A DNA stretch of 64,000 nucleotides, taken from NCBI RefSeq assembly GCF_014268655.2, contig NZ_JABWQX020000001.1, forward strand, positions 1,270,001-1,334,000. Direction: 5' to 3'. This document shows, piece by piece, positions 46,827 through 55,832 of this stretch (position 1 is its first letter; each line of letters opens with the position of its first letter). The notes under the pieces were generated by a model. The model saw nothing but the letters and a program-made list of their open reading frames with translations, was not told the origin of the DNA and ran no database searches. A program made the translations under genes and the position numbers. Source of the DNA: Pseudomonas marvdashtae. GTDB lineage: Bacteria; Pseudomonadota; Gammaproteobacteria; Pseudomonadales; Pseudomonadaceae.

Positions 46827-48422
46827 ATGACTAATCGATACACCGGGTGGATGACTAAGTTAGGGGTTCTATCTTTCATTGCTTTTGCTGTTCAGGCGCA
46901 GTCTTCAATAAGTGAAGATAACAGCCAGGCCTATGAGTATTTGAATGTCACGGAACTCAATCAAAGACTGACTGACAACCAACTTACTTCGGTTGAGCTG
47001 GTGAACTATCTGAACAATCGGATCCAGGCTCTGGACAAGGAAGGCCCTCACCTCAAAGCGGTTCTCGAACTGAATCCTCAGGCTCTGGCAGACGCAGCGT
47101 TACGTGACAGTGAGCGCGCGAGCGGTAGCATTCGAGGCCCACTGCACGGTATTCCGGTATTGATCAAAGACAATATCGACACCGCAGACTTGATGCAGAC
47201 CACCGCCGGTTCTCTGGCGATGGCAGGGTTGCCGGCCGCGCAAGATGCGTTCGTCATCCAGCAGCTGCGCGACGCCGGCGCCATCATCCTGGGCAAAGCC
47301 AACATGAGCGAGTGGGCTGGCATGAGGGACCCAGAAGCGCCACGGGGTTGGAGCGGTCGGGGTGGACAAGGGCTCAACCCCCACGTGTTAAGCGCAGGCC
47401 CCTGCGGTTCCAGCTCTGGCCCGGCTTCCGCTCTGGCTGCGGGGTTTGCGCCACTTTCAGTGGGCACTGAGACCAATGGCTCGATCATCTGCCCGTCTGC
47501 TGACAATGGGATCGTTGGTCTCAAGCCCAGTCTTGGCTTGGTGAGTCGCTCCGGTGTCATTCCAATTACCCGGCGGCAGGATACCCCCGGGCCGATGGCC
47601 CGTACGGTCTACGATGTCGCTTTGCTGTTGAACCACCTGGCGGGCGCCGACCCAACCGACCCGCCTACCGCCGATGCTCCGCAAGACACGGATTACACCA
47701 GCGCTTTATCTACCGAGGCGTTGCAAGGGAAACGGATTGGCGTGTTCCTGAATAATGAGGAAACGCGCAGCGCTGCCTTTCCACTATGGCCAACCGTTAT
47801 GACTACCCAGGATCGTTCGCAATGCGACTTAGGTAACGGGATGGTGCACGACCTCGGTGTTCAGTTTTGCACAGCGCTAAAAGCCATTCAGGGTAAAGGA
47901 GCGACCCTCGTTCCAGTGACCTTGAGTCTTCCAGACATGAGTGATTATTTTCAAGTAATGATGGCTGGGATGAAGCTCGAATTGCAGGCTTACTTGAACA
48001 CTCGCAGCGGTTTGCCAATCGCGACCCTGAATAATCTGATTACTTTCAACGAGCAAAATCCGGGGGAAGGCAACTATGGCCAGCGGATGCTTGAGCAAGT
48101 CAATGAGCAAACCTGGAGTGAAGAACAAATAGATGCCGTATGGCTGCCGATCCAGGCCAGCTTTAAAAGCATGATCGATGCACGATTTAACGATGACACG
48201 CTGGATGCCATGGTGGCCGACTTCGACGGCGGTATTTCCCAGCCGAGCGCGGCAATAGCGGGTTACCCTGTCATCACCGTACCCTCGGGTGTAGAACCGG
48301 GCGGTGTGCCAACGTCCATATCGTTTATCGGTTCCATGTGGGGAGACGCCGGGTTATTAGCGCTTGCTTATGCCTATGAACAAGCCTCGTTGAAACTGGT
48401 CCATCCAACGTTCAGACCCTAG
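46827..48422 (+). CDS. Secreted amidase-signature enzyme
   Basis: A 531-residue amidase-signature (GatA-like) hydrolase with a predicted signal peptide (WMTKLGVLSFIAFAVQAQ). The Ser-Ser-Lys triad is present: Lys in GIPVLIKDNID (near 113), Ser in GPCGSSSGPASALAAG and Ser in TNGSIICPSADNGIVGLKP. I chose the ATG at 46827, five bases after AAGGGA; an ATG at 46776 is less likely. The codon use and base content (more A/T, for example the first 200 bases of the gene) differ from the neighbours, which suggests acquisition. Substrate unknown; related proteins hydrolyse simple amides or peptides. Confidence 0.88.
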   Translation: MTNRYTGWMTKLGVLSFIAFAVQAQSSISEDNSQAYEYLNVTELNQRLTDNQLTSVELVNYLNNRIQALDKEGPHLKAVLELNPQALADAALRDSERASGSIRGPLHGIPVLIKDNIDTADLMQTTAGSLAMAGLPAAQDAFVIQQLRDAGAIILGKANMSEWAGMRDPEAPRGWSGRGGQGLNPHVLSAGPCGSSSGPASALAAGFAPLSVGTETNGSIICPSADNGIVGLKPSLGLVSRSGVIPITRRQDTPGPMARTVYDVALLLNHLAGADPTDPPTADAPQDTDYTSALSTEALQGKRIGVFLNNEETRSAAFPLWPTVMTTQDRSQCDLGNGMVHDLGVQFCTALKAIQGKGATLVPVTLSLPDMSDYFQVMMAGMKLELQAYLNTRSGLPIATLNNLITFNEQNPGEGNYGQRMLEQVNEQTWSEEQIDAVWLPIQASFKSMIDARFNDDTLDAMVADFDGGISQPSAAIAGYPVITVPSGVEPGGVPTSISFIGSMWGDAGLLALAYAYEQASLKLVHPTFRP

Positions 48423-48662
48423 TCGAGGTATTGGCCTGATGATCGGGGCTGGTCGATTGTTCTTTCGACGCTTTCCGGTTCGTCAGGCTCGTTTAGTCGA
48501 GGATGCGTCGAATGGCATATTGCGATGCTTTTTCAGGTCGCTTTACAGTAATCTTGGCAACAGCAATTCCCCAACAGAGGGAAGCTTTTAAACCAGCATT
48601 CGCTTGTCTTGCGTGTAAACCATCGATCAGACGTCCTGCGGGACGCATCCATGAGGTTTACC

Positions 48663-48989
48663 ATGCGCACCACTTCGACACTCATCTGCCAGGCCGCCGA
48701 TCAACTCAAGGGTTTTGTCGGCCTGAACCGTAAGACTGGCCAGTACATTGTGCGTTTCAGCGAAGACTCTTTCGGTATGGATGTGGCCGACGACGGCATC
48801 ATCCCCACCAGTGAATTTGTCTGGACCCCAGCGGCCGATGACACCCTGACCCTCAAGCGTGAGCGGATCCAGTTGCTGCTGGACCAGAATATCGACGACC
48901 GTATCAACATTACCGAACCGTTGCGGGTGTACATGGCGCGCAGCGATCTGCCGGAAATCCTGGCGATGCGGCAGTTGGTAGGGGGCTGA
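48663..48989 (+). CDS. Hypothetical small protein
   Basis: A 108-residue protein (start MRTTSTLICQAADQLKGFVG) with alternating charge and hydrophobic residues, consistent with a small alpha/beta domain, no signal and no membrane segment. AGG precedes the ATG at 48663; an ATG at 48651 would add four residues. Unrecognised. Stands alone between the amidase and the GATase-like gene. Confidence 0.6.
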   Translation: MRTTSTLICQAADQLKGFVGLNRKTGQYIVRFSEDSFGMDVADDGIIPTSEFVWTPAADDTLTLKRERIQLLLDQNIDDRINITEPLRVYMARSDLPEILAMRQLVGG

Positions 48990-49041
48990 GCCAAGAGTCT
49001 CGAGTTGGCCAGGGAACCGGTTCGGCGTTGTCTGTTGGAGG

Positions 49042-49752
49042 CTATGCCTGCGCCATGGCGCAGGCTTGGACAAACGCGCGGACCAGCGGTGGTACGCGTC
49101 CTTCCAGCGCAGCACGCTCGGGCTGGAACAGCGTCGCGACAAAGAACGGATGATCGCGCAACTCTACAGCGCGCAAGTCGGCGGCCGAATCCCGGGCGAC
49201 GGCATGCAAGCGTTCGCTCAGCAAGTCTCGCTCGAAGTGTGGATTGACGCCGAAACGGCAGTGGTAGCCCTCGAAAACCGTCCGGCGACCATAGGCCTTG
49301 GCAATCAACGAGTCCGCTTCCAGCTGCAAGCTGTCGATGGTTTCGACCAGGGCACAGCTCAGCGGCGTCAGCAGTGCTCGTTCCGCTTCTGGTGAGGTTT
49401 CACCATGAACGGCATCGACCCAGCCCATTACGTTGCGGGCATATTCCAGCACAGCATGTTGAAAGCCGCCGCAGGTGCCCAAGAAAGGGCGACGCTGTTC
49501 GCGGGCAAAACGAATGGCACGCAAGGCGCCGTCTTCGTTTTGGTAAGGGCTGCCGGGCACGCACCAGACACCGTCGAAGTGCTCCAGCACAGCGTTCTCG
49601 GTAATGAGCGGCGTTGCCAGCCATTGTAAACGGATGGAATGACCGGTTTGCTTGGCAGCCAGCTCAAGTGCGAGGGGGATCGCCCGGTGCGCGGTGATGT
49701 GTGGGTCGTGGTCGCCGACCAGGGCGATGTTTAACGGATGCTGATTTTCCAT
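49042..49752 (-). CDS. CTP-synthase-type glutamine amidotransferase-like protein, catalytic His replaced
   Basis: A 236-residue class I GATase-like protein. The nucleophile elbow FLGTCGGFQHAVLEY (C94) and EGYHCRFGVNP (similar to the E-H-R-YEVN segment of CTP synthase) place it with the stand-alone CTP-synthase C-terminal-like group. In the triad motif, normally HPE, it reads LFQPER, with Q210 in place of His. Either the family uses another residue or it has lost glutaminase action. I chose ATG 49752 although no ribosome site is clear; a TTG at 49812 is the alternative. Divergent from a LysR gene. Confidence 0.8.
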   Translation of the reverse strand: MENQHPLNIALVGDHDPHITAHRAIPLALELAAKQTGHSIRLQWLATPLITENAVLEHFDGVWCVPGSPYQNEDGALRAIRFAREQRRPFLGTCGGFQHAVLEYARNVMGWVDAVHGETSPEAERALLTPLSCALVETIDSLQLEADSLIAKAYGRRTVFEGYHCRFGVNPHFERDLLSERLHAVARDSAADLRAVELRDHPFFVATLFQPERAALEGRVPPLVRAFVQACAMAQA

Positions 49753-49792
49753 GGGAGGCTCGCCGCTTGTTGATTCCTGGGCGCCAGTATAA

Positions 49793-49823
49793 ATTGGCGT
49801 TTGTGCAATCAATATTGGCGTTT
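49793..49823. promoter_or_regulatory. Tandem direct repeat, probable operator of the divergent pair
   Basis: ATTGGCGTTT at 49793-49802 and again at 49814-49823, exactly 21 bases apart (two helical turns), in the gap between the GATase-like gene and the LysR gene. The second copy ends six bases before the LysR start, suited to autoregulation. Confidence 0.5.
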
Positions 49824-49829
49824 ACCCAA

Positions 49830-50714
49830 GTGATCAATGCAGCGACGCACTATCGTCTCGACTATCCCGACCTGTCGCTGATCCTCGCGCTGGTCCGTGG
49901 CGGTTCGCTGGCCCGGGCCGCTCGGCTATTGCACGTGGACGTGTCGACGGTGTTTCGTTCGGTCCGTCGGCTGGAGGCGGCCCTGGGCCAGCCATTGTTT
50001 GAAAAGAGCCGTGCTGGATATTTGCCCACAAGCCTTGCCCAGGCGTTGGCGGAGCAGGCCGAGCGTGCCGAACAGGCGTTGGAGGCCGCGCGCGTCGGCG
50101 TGGAGCAGGGCGGCCAGGTGGTCAGCGGCACGGTGCGCCTGACGTGTACCGATGCGGTCCTGCAGGCATTGCTGTTGCCCGCGCTGGCGCGATTCATGCC
50201 CGCTTATCCAGCGTTGACGCTGGAGCTGAGCACCTCGAACGACTTCGCCAACCTCAGCCGCCGCGATGCCGACATTGCCTTGCGCCTGACCCTTGCGCCA
50301 CCGGAACATCTGGTGGGGCGCAATTTGGGCCATGTGGTTTATCGGGTATGTGCTGGCGACGCGTATCTGCGCTCGACGAGTCTGCGGGACTTGGCGTCGA
50401 TGACTTGGATCGCACCGGACGATTTCCTGCCCGATCACCCCACCGTGGCCTGGCGCCGCCAGCACTTGCCCGGCGTGGTGCCGGCCTATCGTTGCAATAG
50501 CATGCTTTCGGTCACCGAACTGGTGCGGGCTGGTTTGGGGGTGGCGGCACTGCCGGACTTTTTGATCGATGGCAACCACGGCCTGACGCCCATTGGCGAG
50601 CCATTGGCCGGGCATGACACGGCGCTCTGGCTCCTGACCCGACCGGACTGCCGCGCGTTGCGCTCGGTGGTGACGCTGTTCGATGAACTGGGACGCACTC
50701 TGCGGCGCAGCTGA
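49830..50714 (+). CDS. LysR-family transcriptional regulator
   Basis: A ~294-residue LTTR. The N-terminal winged helix reads LSLILALVRGGSLARAARLLHVDVSTVFRSVRRLEAALG, followed by the type-2 periplasmic-binding-like effector domain. No in-frame ATG lies at the domain start; I chose GTG 49830 (VINAATHYRLDY), which gives the usual LTTR length, without a clear ribosome site. Divergent from the GATase-like gene, its likely target, with two tandem repeats in between. Confidence 0.85.
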   Translation: MINAATHYRLDYPDLSLILALVRGGSLARAARLLHVDVSTVFRSVRRLEAALGQPLFEKSRAGYLPTSLAQALAEQAERAEQALEAARVGVEQGGQVVSGTVRLTCTDAVLQALLLPALARFMPAYPALTLELSTSNDFANLSRRDADIALRLTLAPPEHLVGRNLGHVVYRVCAGDAYLRSTSLRDLASMTWIAPDDFLPDHPTVAWRRQHLPGVVPAYRCNSMLSVTELVRAGLGVAALPDFLIDGNHGLTPIGEPLAGHDTALWLLTRPDCRALRSVVTLFDELGRTLRRS

Positions 50715-50717
50715 GGT

Positions 50718-51332
50718 TCAGCGCTGGTAACAGGCCAGGAACATGTCCAAGGCCGATTCGATCACCTGGGCCTGTTCAGGCGATGCAAGGCTCGGTTGCC
50801 CCATGGAAATCTGCGGCCAGAACGCGAATGTCTTGATCAGCCCGTGCATCTGTTGGGCAGCAAATGCCGGGTCAACTGGTTTCAATCGGCCGGCGGCCTG
50901 GGCCATGCGAATCCAGACGGCCAAGCCTTCTTCGCGCTCGCCCATGCGCGCAACCATGTCTTGGGCCCGCTCAGGGGAGTGGATCGTTGCGGCGATGGCG
51001 ATGCGCGCCAGGTCGAGAAAATTCTCGTCCGCCAGCATCTGCAGTTTGGCTTGAAGCAGCGTTCGAAGCTGATCGCGTAACGGCTGATCCGGGCTGTACG
51101 GGGTGAGCTGCTCTGCCGTGATGCTGTTCCATAGTCGATTCAGAATTTCGGCGAACAGCGCTTCCTTGCTGGGGAAGTGGTTATACACCGTGCGTTTCGA
51201 GACGCCGGCAGTCGCCGCGATCCTGTCCATGCTGGTGATCTCGAAACCGCTGCTGCGAAACTCCGCAATTGCGGATTGAAGGATGGCTTCGCGTTTTCGC
51301 TCAGTAAGGCGCTGCGGTACGGTCATGGGCAT
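50718..51332 (-). CDS. TetR-family transcriptional regulator
   Basis: A 204-residue repressor. The helix-turn-helix is ITSMDRIAATAGVSKRTVYNHFPSKEALF (residues 33-61). The C-terminal helical ligand domain matches the TetR_C AefR-like group by eye. Either ATG 51332 or 51326 may be the start. It is convergent with the LysR gene, three bases away, and divergent from the MBL hydrolase gene across a palindromic operator. Confidence 0.9.
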   Translation of the reverse strand: MPMTVPQRLTERKREAILQSAIAEFRSSGFEITSMDRIAATAGVSKRTVYNHFPSKEALFAEILNRLWNSITAEQLTPYSPDQPLRDQLRTLLQAKLQMLADENFLDLARIAIAATIHSPERAQDMVARMGEREEGLAVWIRMAQAAGRLKPVDPAFAAQQMHGLIKTFAFWPQISMGQPSLASPEQAQVIESALDMFLACYQR

Positions 51333-51398
51333 TCGTCGGTAGGAAAAAAAGAACTTACACCCGGCAGTTTACTTGTCCAGGCGATTCATGCAATCTAG

Positions 51399-51422
51399 AA
51401 ACTACACCATGTAGTGTAGTTT
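51399..51422. promoter_or_regulatory. Palindromic TetR-type operator
   Basis: AAACTACAC CATGTA GTGTAGTTT, a 9-bp inverted repeat with a 6-base centre, also containing the inner palindrome CTACA CCA TGTAG. It sits between the divergent TetR and MBL genes, 67 bases from the TetR start. Confidence 0.7.
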
Positions 51423-51515
51423 TTCAGTCGGGCGGCTGTGCGCGCATCGCAACAGCCATCCAGCGTCCCACAACGGCGAAGCGCAACGTGCCGACGCCCT
51501 TGGAGTCATCGCACC

Positions 51516-52562
51516 ATGACCACACCTTTTTCTTCGACCGAAAATCGCTCATCGCGGCATGAACAGGGCAAGTACCGCAATCATGCCGTTACGCCACGTG
51601 AGGGTTTTGGCACGACCTTGCGCGTCATCTGGAACATGATCTTCCATAAACCGCGCAACACGCGGCCCGCGGGCACCATCGACGTTCGACCGTTGACTCG
51701 CGCCGCTCTGCTGGCGGCGCCGAACCACAGCGTCTTCCGTCTCGGCCATTCCACCGTGTTGCTCAAGCTACGGGACAAATTCTGGCTGACCGACCCGGTC
51801 TTCTCCGAGCGCGCCTCGCCCGTGCAGTGGGCCGGCCCGAAGCGTTTTCATCAGCCGCCCATCAGCCTCGAGGAGCTGCCACCGATCGAAGCGGTGATCC
51901 TTTCCCATGACCATTACGACCACCTCGACCAGCACGCCATCCTGAAACTCGCTGCCAAGACTCGCTATTTCCTCGCACCGCTTGGCGTGGGCGATACCTT
52001 GGTCAAATGGGGTATCGACGCCGGGAAGGTGCGCCAGTTGGATTGGTGGCAAGGCACCGAGGTGGCGGGCATCGAATTCGTTGCCACACCGTCCCAACAC
52101 TTTTCGGGGCGCGGCCTGTTCGACAGCAACGGCACGCTATGGGCCTCATGGGTAATGATCGATGGCGACAGGCGAATTTTCTTCAGTGGCGACAGCGGTT
52201 ATTTCGACGGTTTCAAACGCATCGGCGAGCAATACGGGCCCTTCGACCTGACGCTGATGGAGACCGGCGCCTATAACGTCGATTGGCCGCATGTCCACAT
52301 GCAGCCGGAGCAGACCTTGCAGGCCCACATCGACCTCAAAGGCCGCTGGCTGCTACCAATCCACAACGGCACGTTCGATTTGGCGATGCATGCCTGGTAT
52401 GAACCCTTCGACCGCATTTTGGCCCTCGCCTGGGAGCGCAACGTTTGCATCACCACGCCGCAAATGGGCGAAGCATTCACCCTGACGCAACCGCAACGTG
52501 GCCGAGCCTGGTGGCTGGACGTGGAGCCGTCGGCTTATCAGAACCAGACCGGCATGGCCTGA
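51516..52562 (+). CDS. MBL-fold metal-dependent hydrolase (UlaG/NAPE-PLD-like)
   Basis: A 348-residue metallo-beta-lactamase-fold protein. Metal motif ILSHDHYDHLD (HxHxDH, near residue 130), FSGDSGY and the later PIHNGTF; residues 60-80 (HSVFRLGHSTVLLKL) are typical of UlaG/NAPE-PLD relatives. No signal peptide. It is probably the gene repressed by the adjacent TetR regulator. ATG 51516 has GGAG 11 bases upstream. Substrate unknown; related enzymes act on phosphodiesters or lactones. Confidence 0.88.
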   Translation: MTTPFSSTENRSSRHEQGKYRNHAVTPREGFGTTLRVIWNMIFHKPRNTRPAGTIDVRPLTRAALLAAPNHSVFRLGHSTVLLKLRDKFWLTDPVFSERASPVQWAGPKRFHQPPISLEELPPIEAVILSHDHYDHLDQHAILKLAAKTRYFLAPLGVGDTLVKWGIDAGKVRQLDWWQGTEVAGIEFVATPSQHFSGRGLFDSNGTLWASWVMIDGDRRIFFSGDSGYFDGFKRIGEQYGPFDLTLMETGAYNVDWPHVHMQPEQTLQAHIDLKGRWLLPIHNGTFDLAMHAWYEPFDRILALAWERNVCITTPQMGEAFTLTQPQRGRAWWLDVEPSAYQNQTGMA

Positions 52563-52575
52563 CGCCCCGACTCGT

Positions 52576-52893
52576 TTATTCGATCATTGCGTAGTCCGGC
52601 CGCTCCATCGGATCTGGCGTGGCGCCCTTGATATTCATGCCGCGTCCCGGAGCGAAACCCGGGAAGAACACCAACCCTTCGGCCTCCAGCCGGAAGGCCA
52701 GCGCCAGGCGCGTCACGTCAAGCAGCTCGCCACCGGCCTCGAAGCGTCGAATGGCCCGGACCGAGACGCCGGACTGTCGCGACAGCTCTTCGACACTCCA
52801 GCCCAGCATGGCTCGGGCCTGCTGGCTGTGAGCGGGGGTGAATTGATAGACAGCGATGCGTTCCAGGGTGGTTTTGATTGCGAGAGAGGCCAT
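52576..52893 (-). CDS. XRE-family helix-turn-helix protein
   Basis: A 105-residue single-domain DNA-binding protein: QQARAMLGWSVEELSRQSGVSVRAIRRFEAG (residues 25-54) is the helix-turn-helix. The C-terminus contains Pro- and Gly-rich polar sequence. No toxin gene is next to it, so it is not an evident antitoxin. ATG 52893 has GGAG upstream. It is convergent to the MBL gene. Confidence 0.82.
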   Translation of the reverse strand: MASLAIKTTLERIAVYQFTPAHSQQARAMLGWSVEELSRQSGVSVRAIRRFEAGGELLDVTRLALAFRLEAEGLVFFPGFAPGRGMNIKGATPDPMERPDYAMIE

Positions 52894-52974
52894 GGGGGGC
52901 TCCAAAGCTGTGGGATGAAAAAGCACTGTGTTTTTGTACAGTTGTTTTGAATCCCGATCAATCTCATTTTTTGA

Positions 52975-53766
52975 TCAATGACCGGCGGTCTTCTCCAGCC
53001 AGGCGCTTGGGGCGTGACCCAGGACACGACGAAACATCGTGGAGAATGCCGCAGGGCTGTCGTAGCCGAGATCCAAGGCTATGCGTGTTACCGAATCCCC
53101 TTCAGCCAACCGGGCCAACGCCGACATCACACACGCCTGTTGCCGCCACTGACTGAAGCTCAACGTGGTCTGCCGGCTGAACAGGCGATTGAACGAGCGC
53201 AGGCTGATATGCACTTGCGCCGCCCATTCCACGGGCGAGGCATGGGCGTCGGGGCGTTCCAGGAACGCCTGGCACAGGCTGAGCAGGCGCGGATCCTTGG
53301 GTAGCGGAAGGTGCAGCGGAAGGTGGGCGCTGCGCAGCAATTCATGCAACAGCAGATCGATCAACGCACCGTCCCGTCCAGCCTCGTCGTAGTCCGGCGC
53401 AAGCTCGACGGCTTCCATCAACAACTGACGCATCAGGGGCGATACGCTGATGACCTGGCACCGCGTGTCCATGGCAGTTACCGCGTCCGGTTCGATGTAC
53501 AAGCTGCGTGTACTCACGCCCAGCATCAGCACCTCATGGGCAACCCCGGGCGGGATCCACACCGCCCGTTGCGGCGGCACCACCCAGTTGCCGTCCGCCG
53601 TGCTGACCCGCATGACCCCGGTGGCGCCGTAGAGCAATTGTGCGCGGCGATGGCGATGCAACGGCAGCACTTGCCCATGAGCGTAATCGGTGCCGATGGC
53701 AACCACGCTCCGGGGTATCGCATCCAAGAGATCGATCGAACTGTTGCGCATCGGTTGGCCACTCAT
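52975..53766 (-). CDS. AraC-family transcriptional regulator
   Basis: A ~263-residue regulator with an N-terminal cupin (QVLPLHRHRRAQLLYGATGVMRV) and a C-terminal AraC double helix-turn-helix (MSALARLAEGDSVTRIALDLGYDSPAAFSTMFRRVLGHAPSAW, abbreviated). Start at 53766 or 53751. Divergent from the TSUP transporter gene, which is its likely target. Confidence 0.9.
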   Translation of the reverse strand: MSGQPMRNSSIDLLDAIPRSVVAIGTDYAHGQVLPLHRHRRAQLLYGATGVMRVSTADGNWVVPPQRAVWIPPGVAHEVLMLGVSTRSLYIEPDAVTAMDTRCQVISVSPLMRQLLMEAVELAPDYDEAGRDGALIDLLLHELLRSAHLPLHLPLPKDPRLLSLCQAFLERPDAHASPVEWAAQVHISLRSFNRLFSRQTTLSFSQWRQQACVMSALARLAEGDSVTRIALDLGYDSPAAFSTMFRRVLGHAPSAWLEKTAGH

Positions 53767-53863
53767 GATTGGCGTAAACGCGAACATTATTGGCCTGTTT
53801 GCTACAGCGGGCCAAGCGTCGCGTCCCTATCGTGAGGCCTTTCCATTTCCCGGATTCGCCTTG

Positions 53864-54679
53864 ATGTTTTATGTATCGCTTTTATGCTTCGGCTGCCTGA
53901 GTGGCGTGACGGCCGTGTTGTTTGGCTTCGGCGGCGGATTCGTCGTGGTGCCCTTGCTGTACCGCATGCTCACCGTCAGCCACGGTGCCGACGACCCCAT
54001 CGGCCAATCTGCAATGCACATTGCCGTGGCTACCTCGACCTGCGTCATGATCGTCAACTCACTGATCGCCACCGTGAAGCATCACCGCGCTGGGAACATC
54101 ATTCGTCACTACGTGTGGCCGTTGGGCGGCTTCATCGGCCTGGGCGCTATCGTCGGAGCTGTTGCCGCGATGTGGGCAAGTAGCGAAGTCATTCGCTATG
54201 CCTTCATCATTTATTTGGGCGTGACCATTCTGGACTGCTTGTTCCGACGCGGTTTTCTGACACAGTCTGACGCCGTAGTCCCACGCCGATTGGGCTGGGC
54301 AGAGGTCTCGGCGGGCGGGATCAGCATCGGCACCATCGCCACTTTTCTGGGCGTGGGCGGCAGCGTCATGACGGTGCCGTTATTGCGCCGTTGCGGGCTG
54401 AACATGTCGCGCGCGACGTCCATGGCTAACCCGTTGAGCTTGCCGGTTGCGGTGGCCGGGACACTGACTTACATGGCTATGGCCGGGGTTGCCGAGTTTG
54501 ATTTGGGGCCGCGGTTTGTCGGTTACGTCGACTTGATGGCGTTCGCTGTGCTGACACTCGGCGCGTTAGTGGGGATTCGTCTGGCAACGCCATGGATCGG
54601 ACGGATGCCGGATGGGGTTCATGCCTGGGTCTATATTGGATTGTTGGTCGTTGTGATGCTGGGCATATCAATACAATAA
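53864..54679 (+). CDS. TauE/SafE (TSUP)-family membrane transporter
   Basis: A 271-residue membrane protein with about eight segments in two repeats, each starting with a Gly-rich GFGGGFVVVPLL or GVGGSVMTVPLL motif, as in the TSUP family of anion (sulfite or organosulfonate) exporters. ATG 53864 gives the family start; an in-frame ATG at 53765 would overlap the AraC gene. Downstream gene 54725 has its own ribosome site. Substrate unknown. Confidence 0.85.
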   Translation: MFYVSLLCFGCLSGVTAVLFGFGGGFVVVPLLYRMLTVSHGADDPIGQSAMHIAVATSTCVMIVNSLIATVKHHRAGNIIRHYVWPLGGFIGLGAIVGAVAAMWASSEVIRYAFIIYLGVTILDCLFRRGFLTQSDAVVPRRLGWAEVSAGGISIGTIATFLGVGGSVMTVPLLRRCGLNMSRATSMANPLSLPVAVAGTLTYMAMAGVAEFDLGPRFVGYVDLMAFAVLTLGALVGIRLATPWIGRMPDGVHAWVYIGLLVVVMLGISIQ

Positions 54680-54724
54680 AATCTCCATGCAGCGTTGCTC
54701 GATGTCTGGTTGAAGGAGGGTGGC

Positions 54725-55075
54725 ATGTCGATATCCGACAGTGACTGGAAGCATTACAACGAGCTCAGCGAGCTGGCGTTGGAACGCTTCTGCCAAGGCG
54801 TTCTTTCGGATGCCCAGACGGTGGCTCAGAACGAAGCCTTATCAGCTCACGCTCGATACCGCACGCTCTAAGGCCTCATGCGAGATCGGGACAAGAGCTT
54901 GGCGGTGGCGTTCAACGTAGGTCGACATCGAGACATCTCTTTATCTTTGAGATTGCGGATTGCGTACGACCTGCTGAGCGATCAAGAATTGACGGTTCTG
55001 AGTGAAGAGTTACGTGAAAGGGTCTCTGACGCTGTTCGCCGACCCTTCGAGATTGAATGGGCCGACGACGCCTAG
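54725..55075 (+). pseudogene. Hypothetical gene split by an in-frame TAA
   Basis: A strong ribosome site (GAAGGAGG) precedes ATG 54725. The first 48 codons (start MSISDSDWKHYNELSELALE, end SAHARYRTL) run to a TAA at 54869-54871, and the same frame continues with GLMRDRDKSLAVAFN to 55075, giving 116 codons in total. The protein parts join smoothly, so a sense codon (perhaps Tyr or Phe) has become a stop. The 66-codon rest could be reinitiated at ATG 54878, seven bases on. Family unrecognised; similar small proteins are common in pseudomonads by memory. Confidence 0.75.
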
Positions 55076-55101
55076 CGTTTCTAATATTTCCGAGAATTTG
55101 A

Positions 55102-55797
55102 ATGCTGATCTTCAACTGCACCGAAGCGGCCAGCAACTTTTTCAGCCGTGTGAGCAAAGGTAAGAAAGTCACCCCGGTAGAGAAACCACCATCACCTGTT
55201 ATCGAGGACGATGAGCTGGGTGAGCTCGACGAACAATGTCTGGTTCATGTGATCACTGTGCAACGCAAACAGGTGTTGTTCGTCATCCACGTGCGAACCC
55301 GTTACTGCATGATTTTCGCCGGGGCTAAAAAAGCGGACGTTGAAGGTTTTGTTCAGCGTTTTTCCGAACGATGGATCAATGGCCTGATGCGTCACGCGGG
55401 GCAGCACGACCTTCTTCGCTGGGTCGATGATGAAGCGATGATGGAGCGCTTCCAGGAAAGTTGTCGTGAGTACATCTTTTATAAACGTGGCCACCGTGGT
55501 GCGCAAAAGCACCTCAACGAGATTTCCTGGATTTTTGAGGACTGTGCCGCCGAATGGGGCACGTTACCCTCTGATGAGTTCTCTGCAGGCCGCTTCGACG
55601 GCAATATGAACGACACCCCCAGAAGCAGTAAGGGGCATAAGGATTATTACTACCCGGACGAGGAAATGATCGTTCACTGGTTGCGGCGTTATGGCGGTTT
55701 GGATGAGTCCGCCGCCCAGGCCGCACGTGAGCGGCGCATGGAAGTGAAGCGGGAGATGCGGGCGTACGAACGGCAACTTGCTCAAGAAGCGCAATGA
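55102..55797 (+). CDS. Hypothetical protein (DUF6933-like N-terminus)
   Basis: A 231-residue soluble protein. It opens MLIFNCTEAASNFFSRVSKG, a start that I associate with DUF6933 proteins, though not firmly. A basic and acidic C-terminal half (KREMRAYERQLAQEAQ) follows. No catalytic motif, signal or membrane segment. It lies 27 bases after the split gene and may have shared its transcript. Function unknown. Confidence 0.65.
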   Translation: MLIFNCTEAASNFFSRVSKGKKVTPVEKPPSPVIEDDELGELDEQCLVHVITVQRKQVLFVIHVRTRYCMIFAGAKKADVEGFVQRFSERWINGLMRHAGQHDLLRWVDDEAMMERFQESCREYIFYKRGHRGAQKHLNEISWIFEDCAAEWGTLPSDEFSAGRFDGNMNDTPRSSKGHKDYYYPDEEMIVHWLRRYGGLDESAAQAARERRMEVKREMRAYERQLAQEAQ

Positions 55798-55832
55798 AGA
55801 AGGCGTAGCGCTACAGCTAGCCTAAGGCGAAA

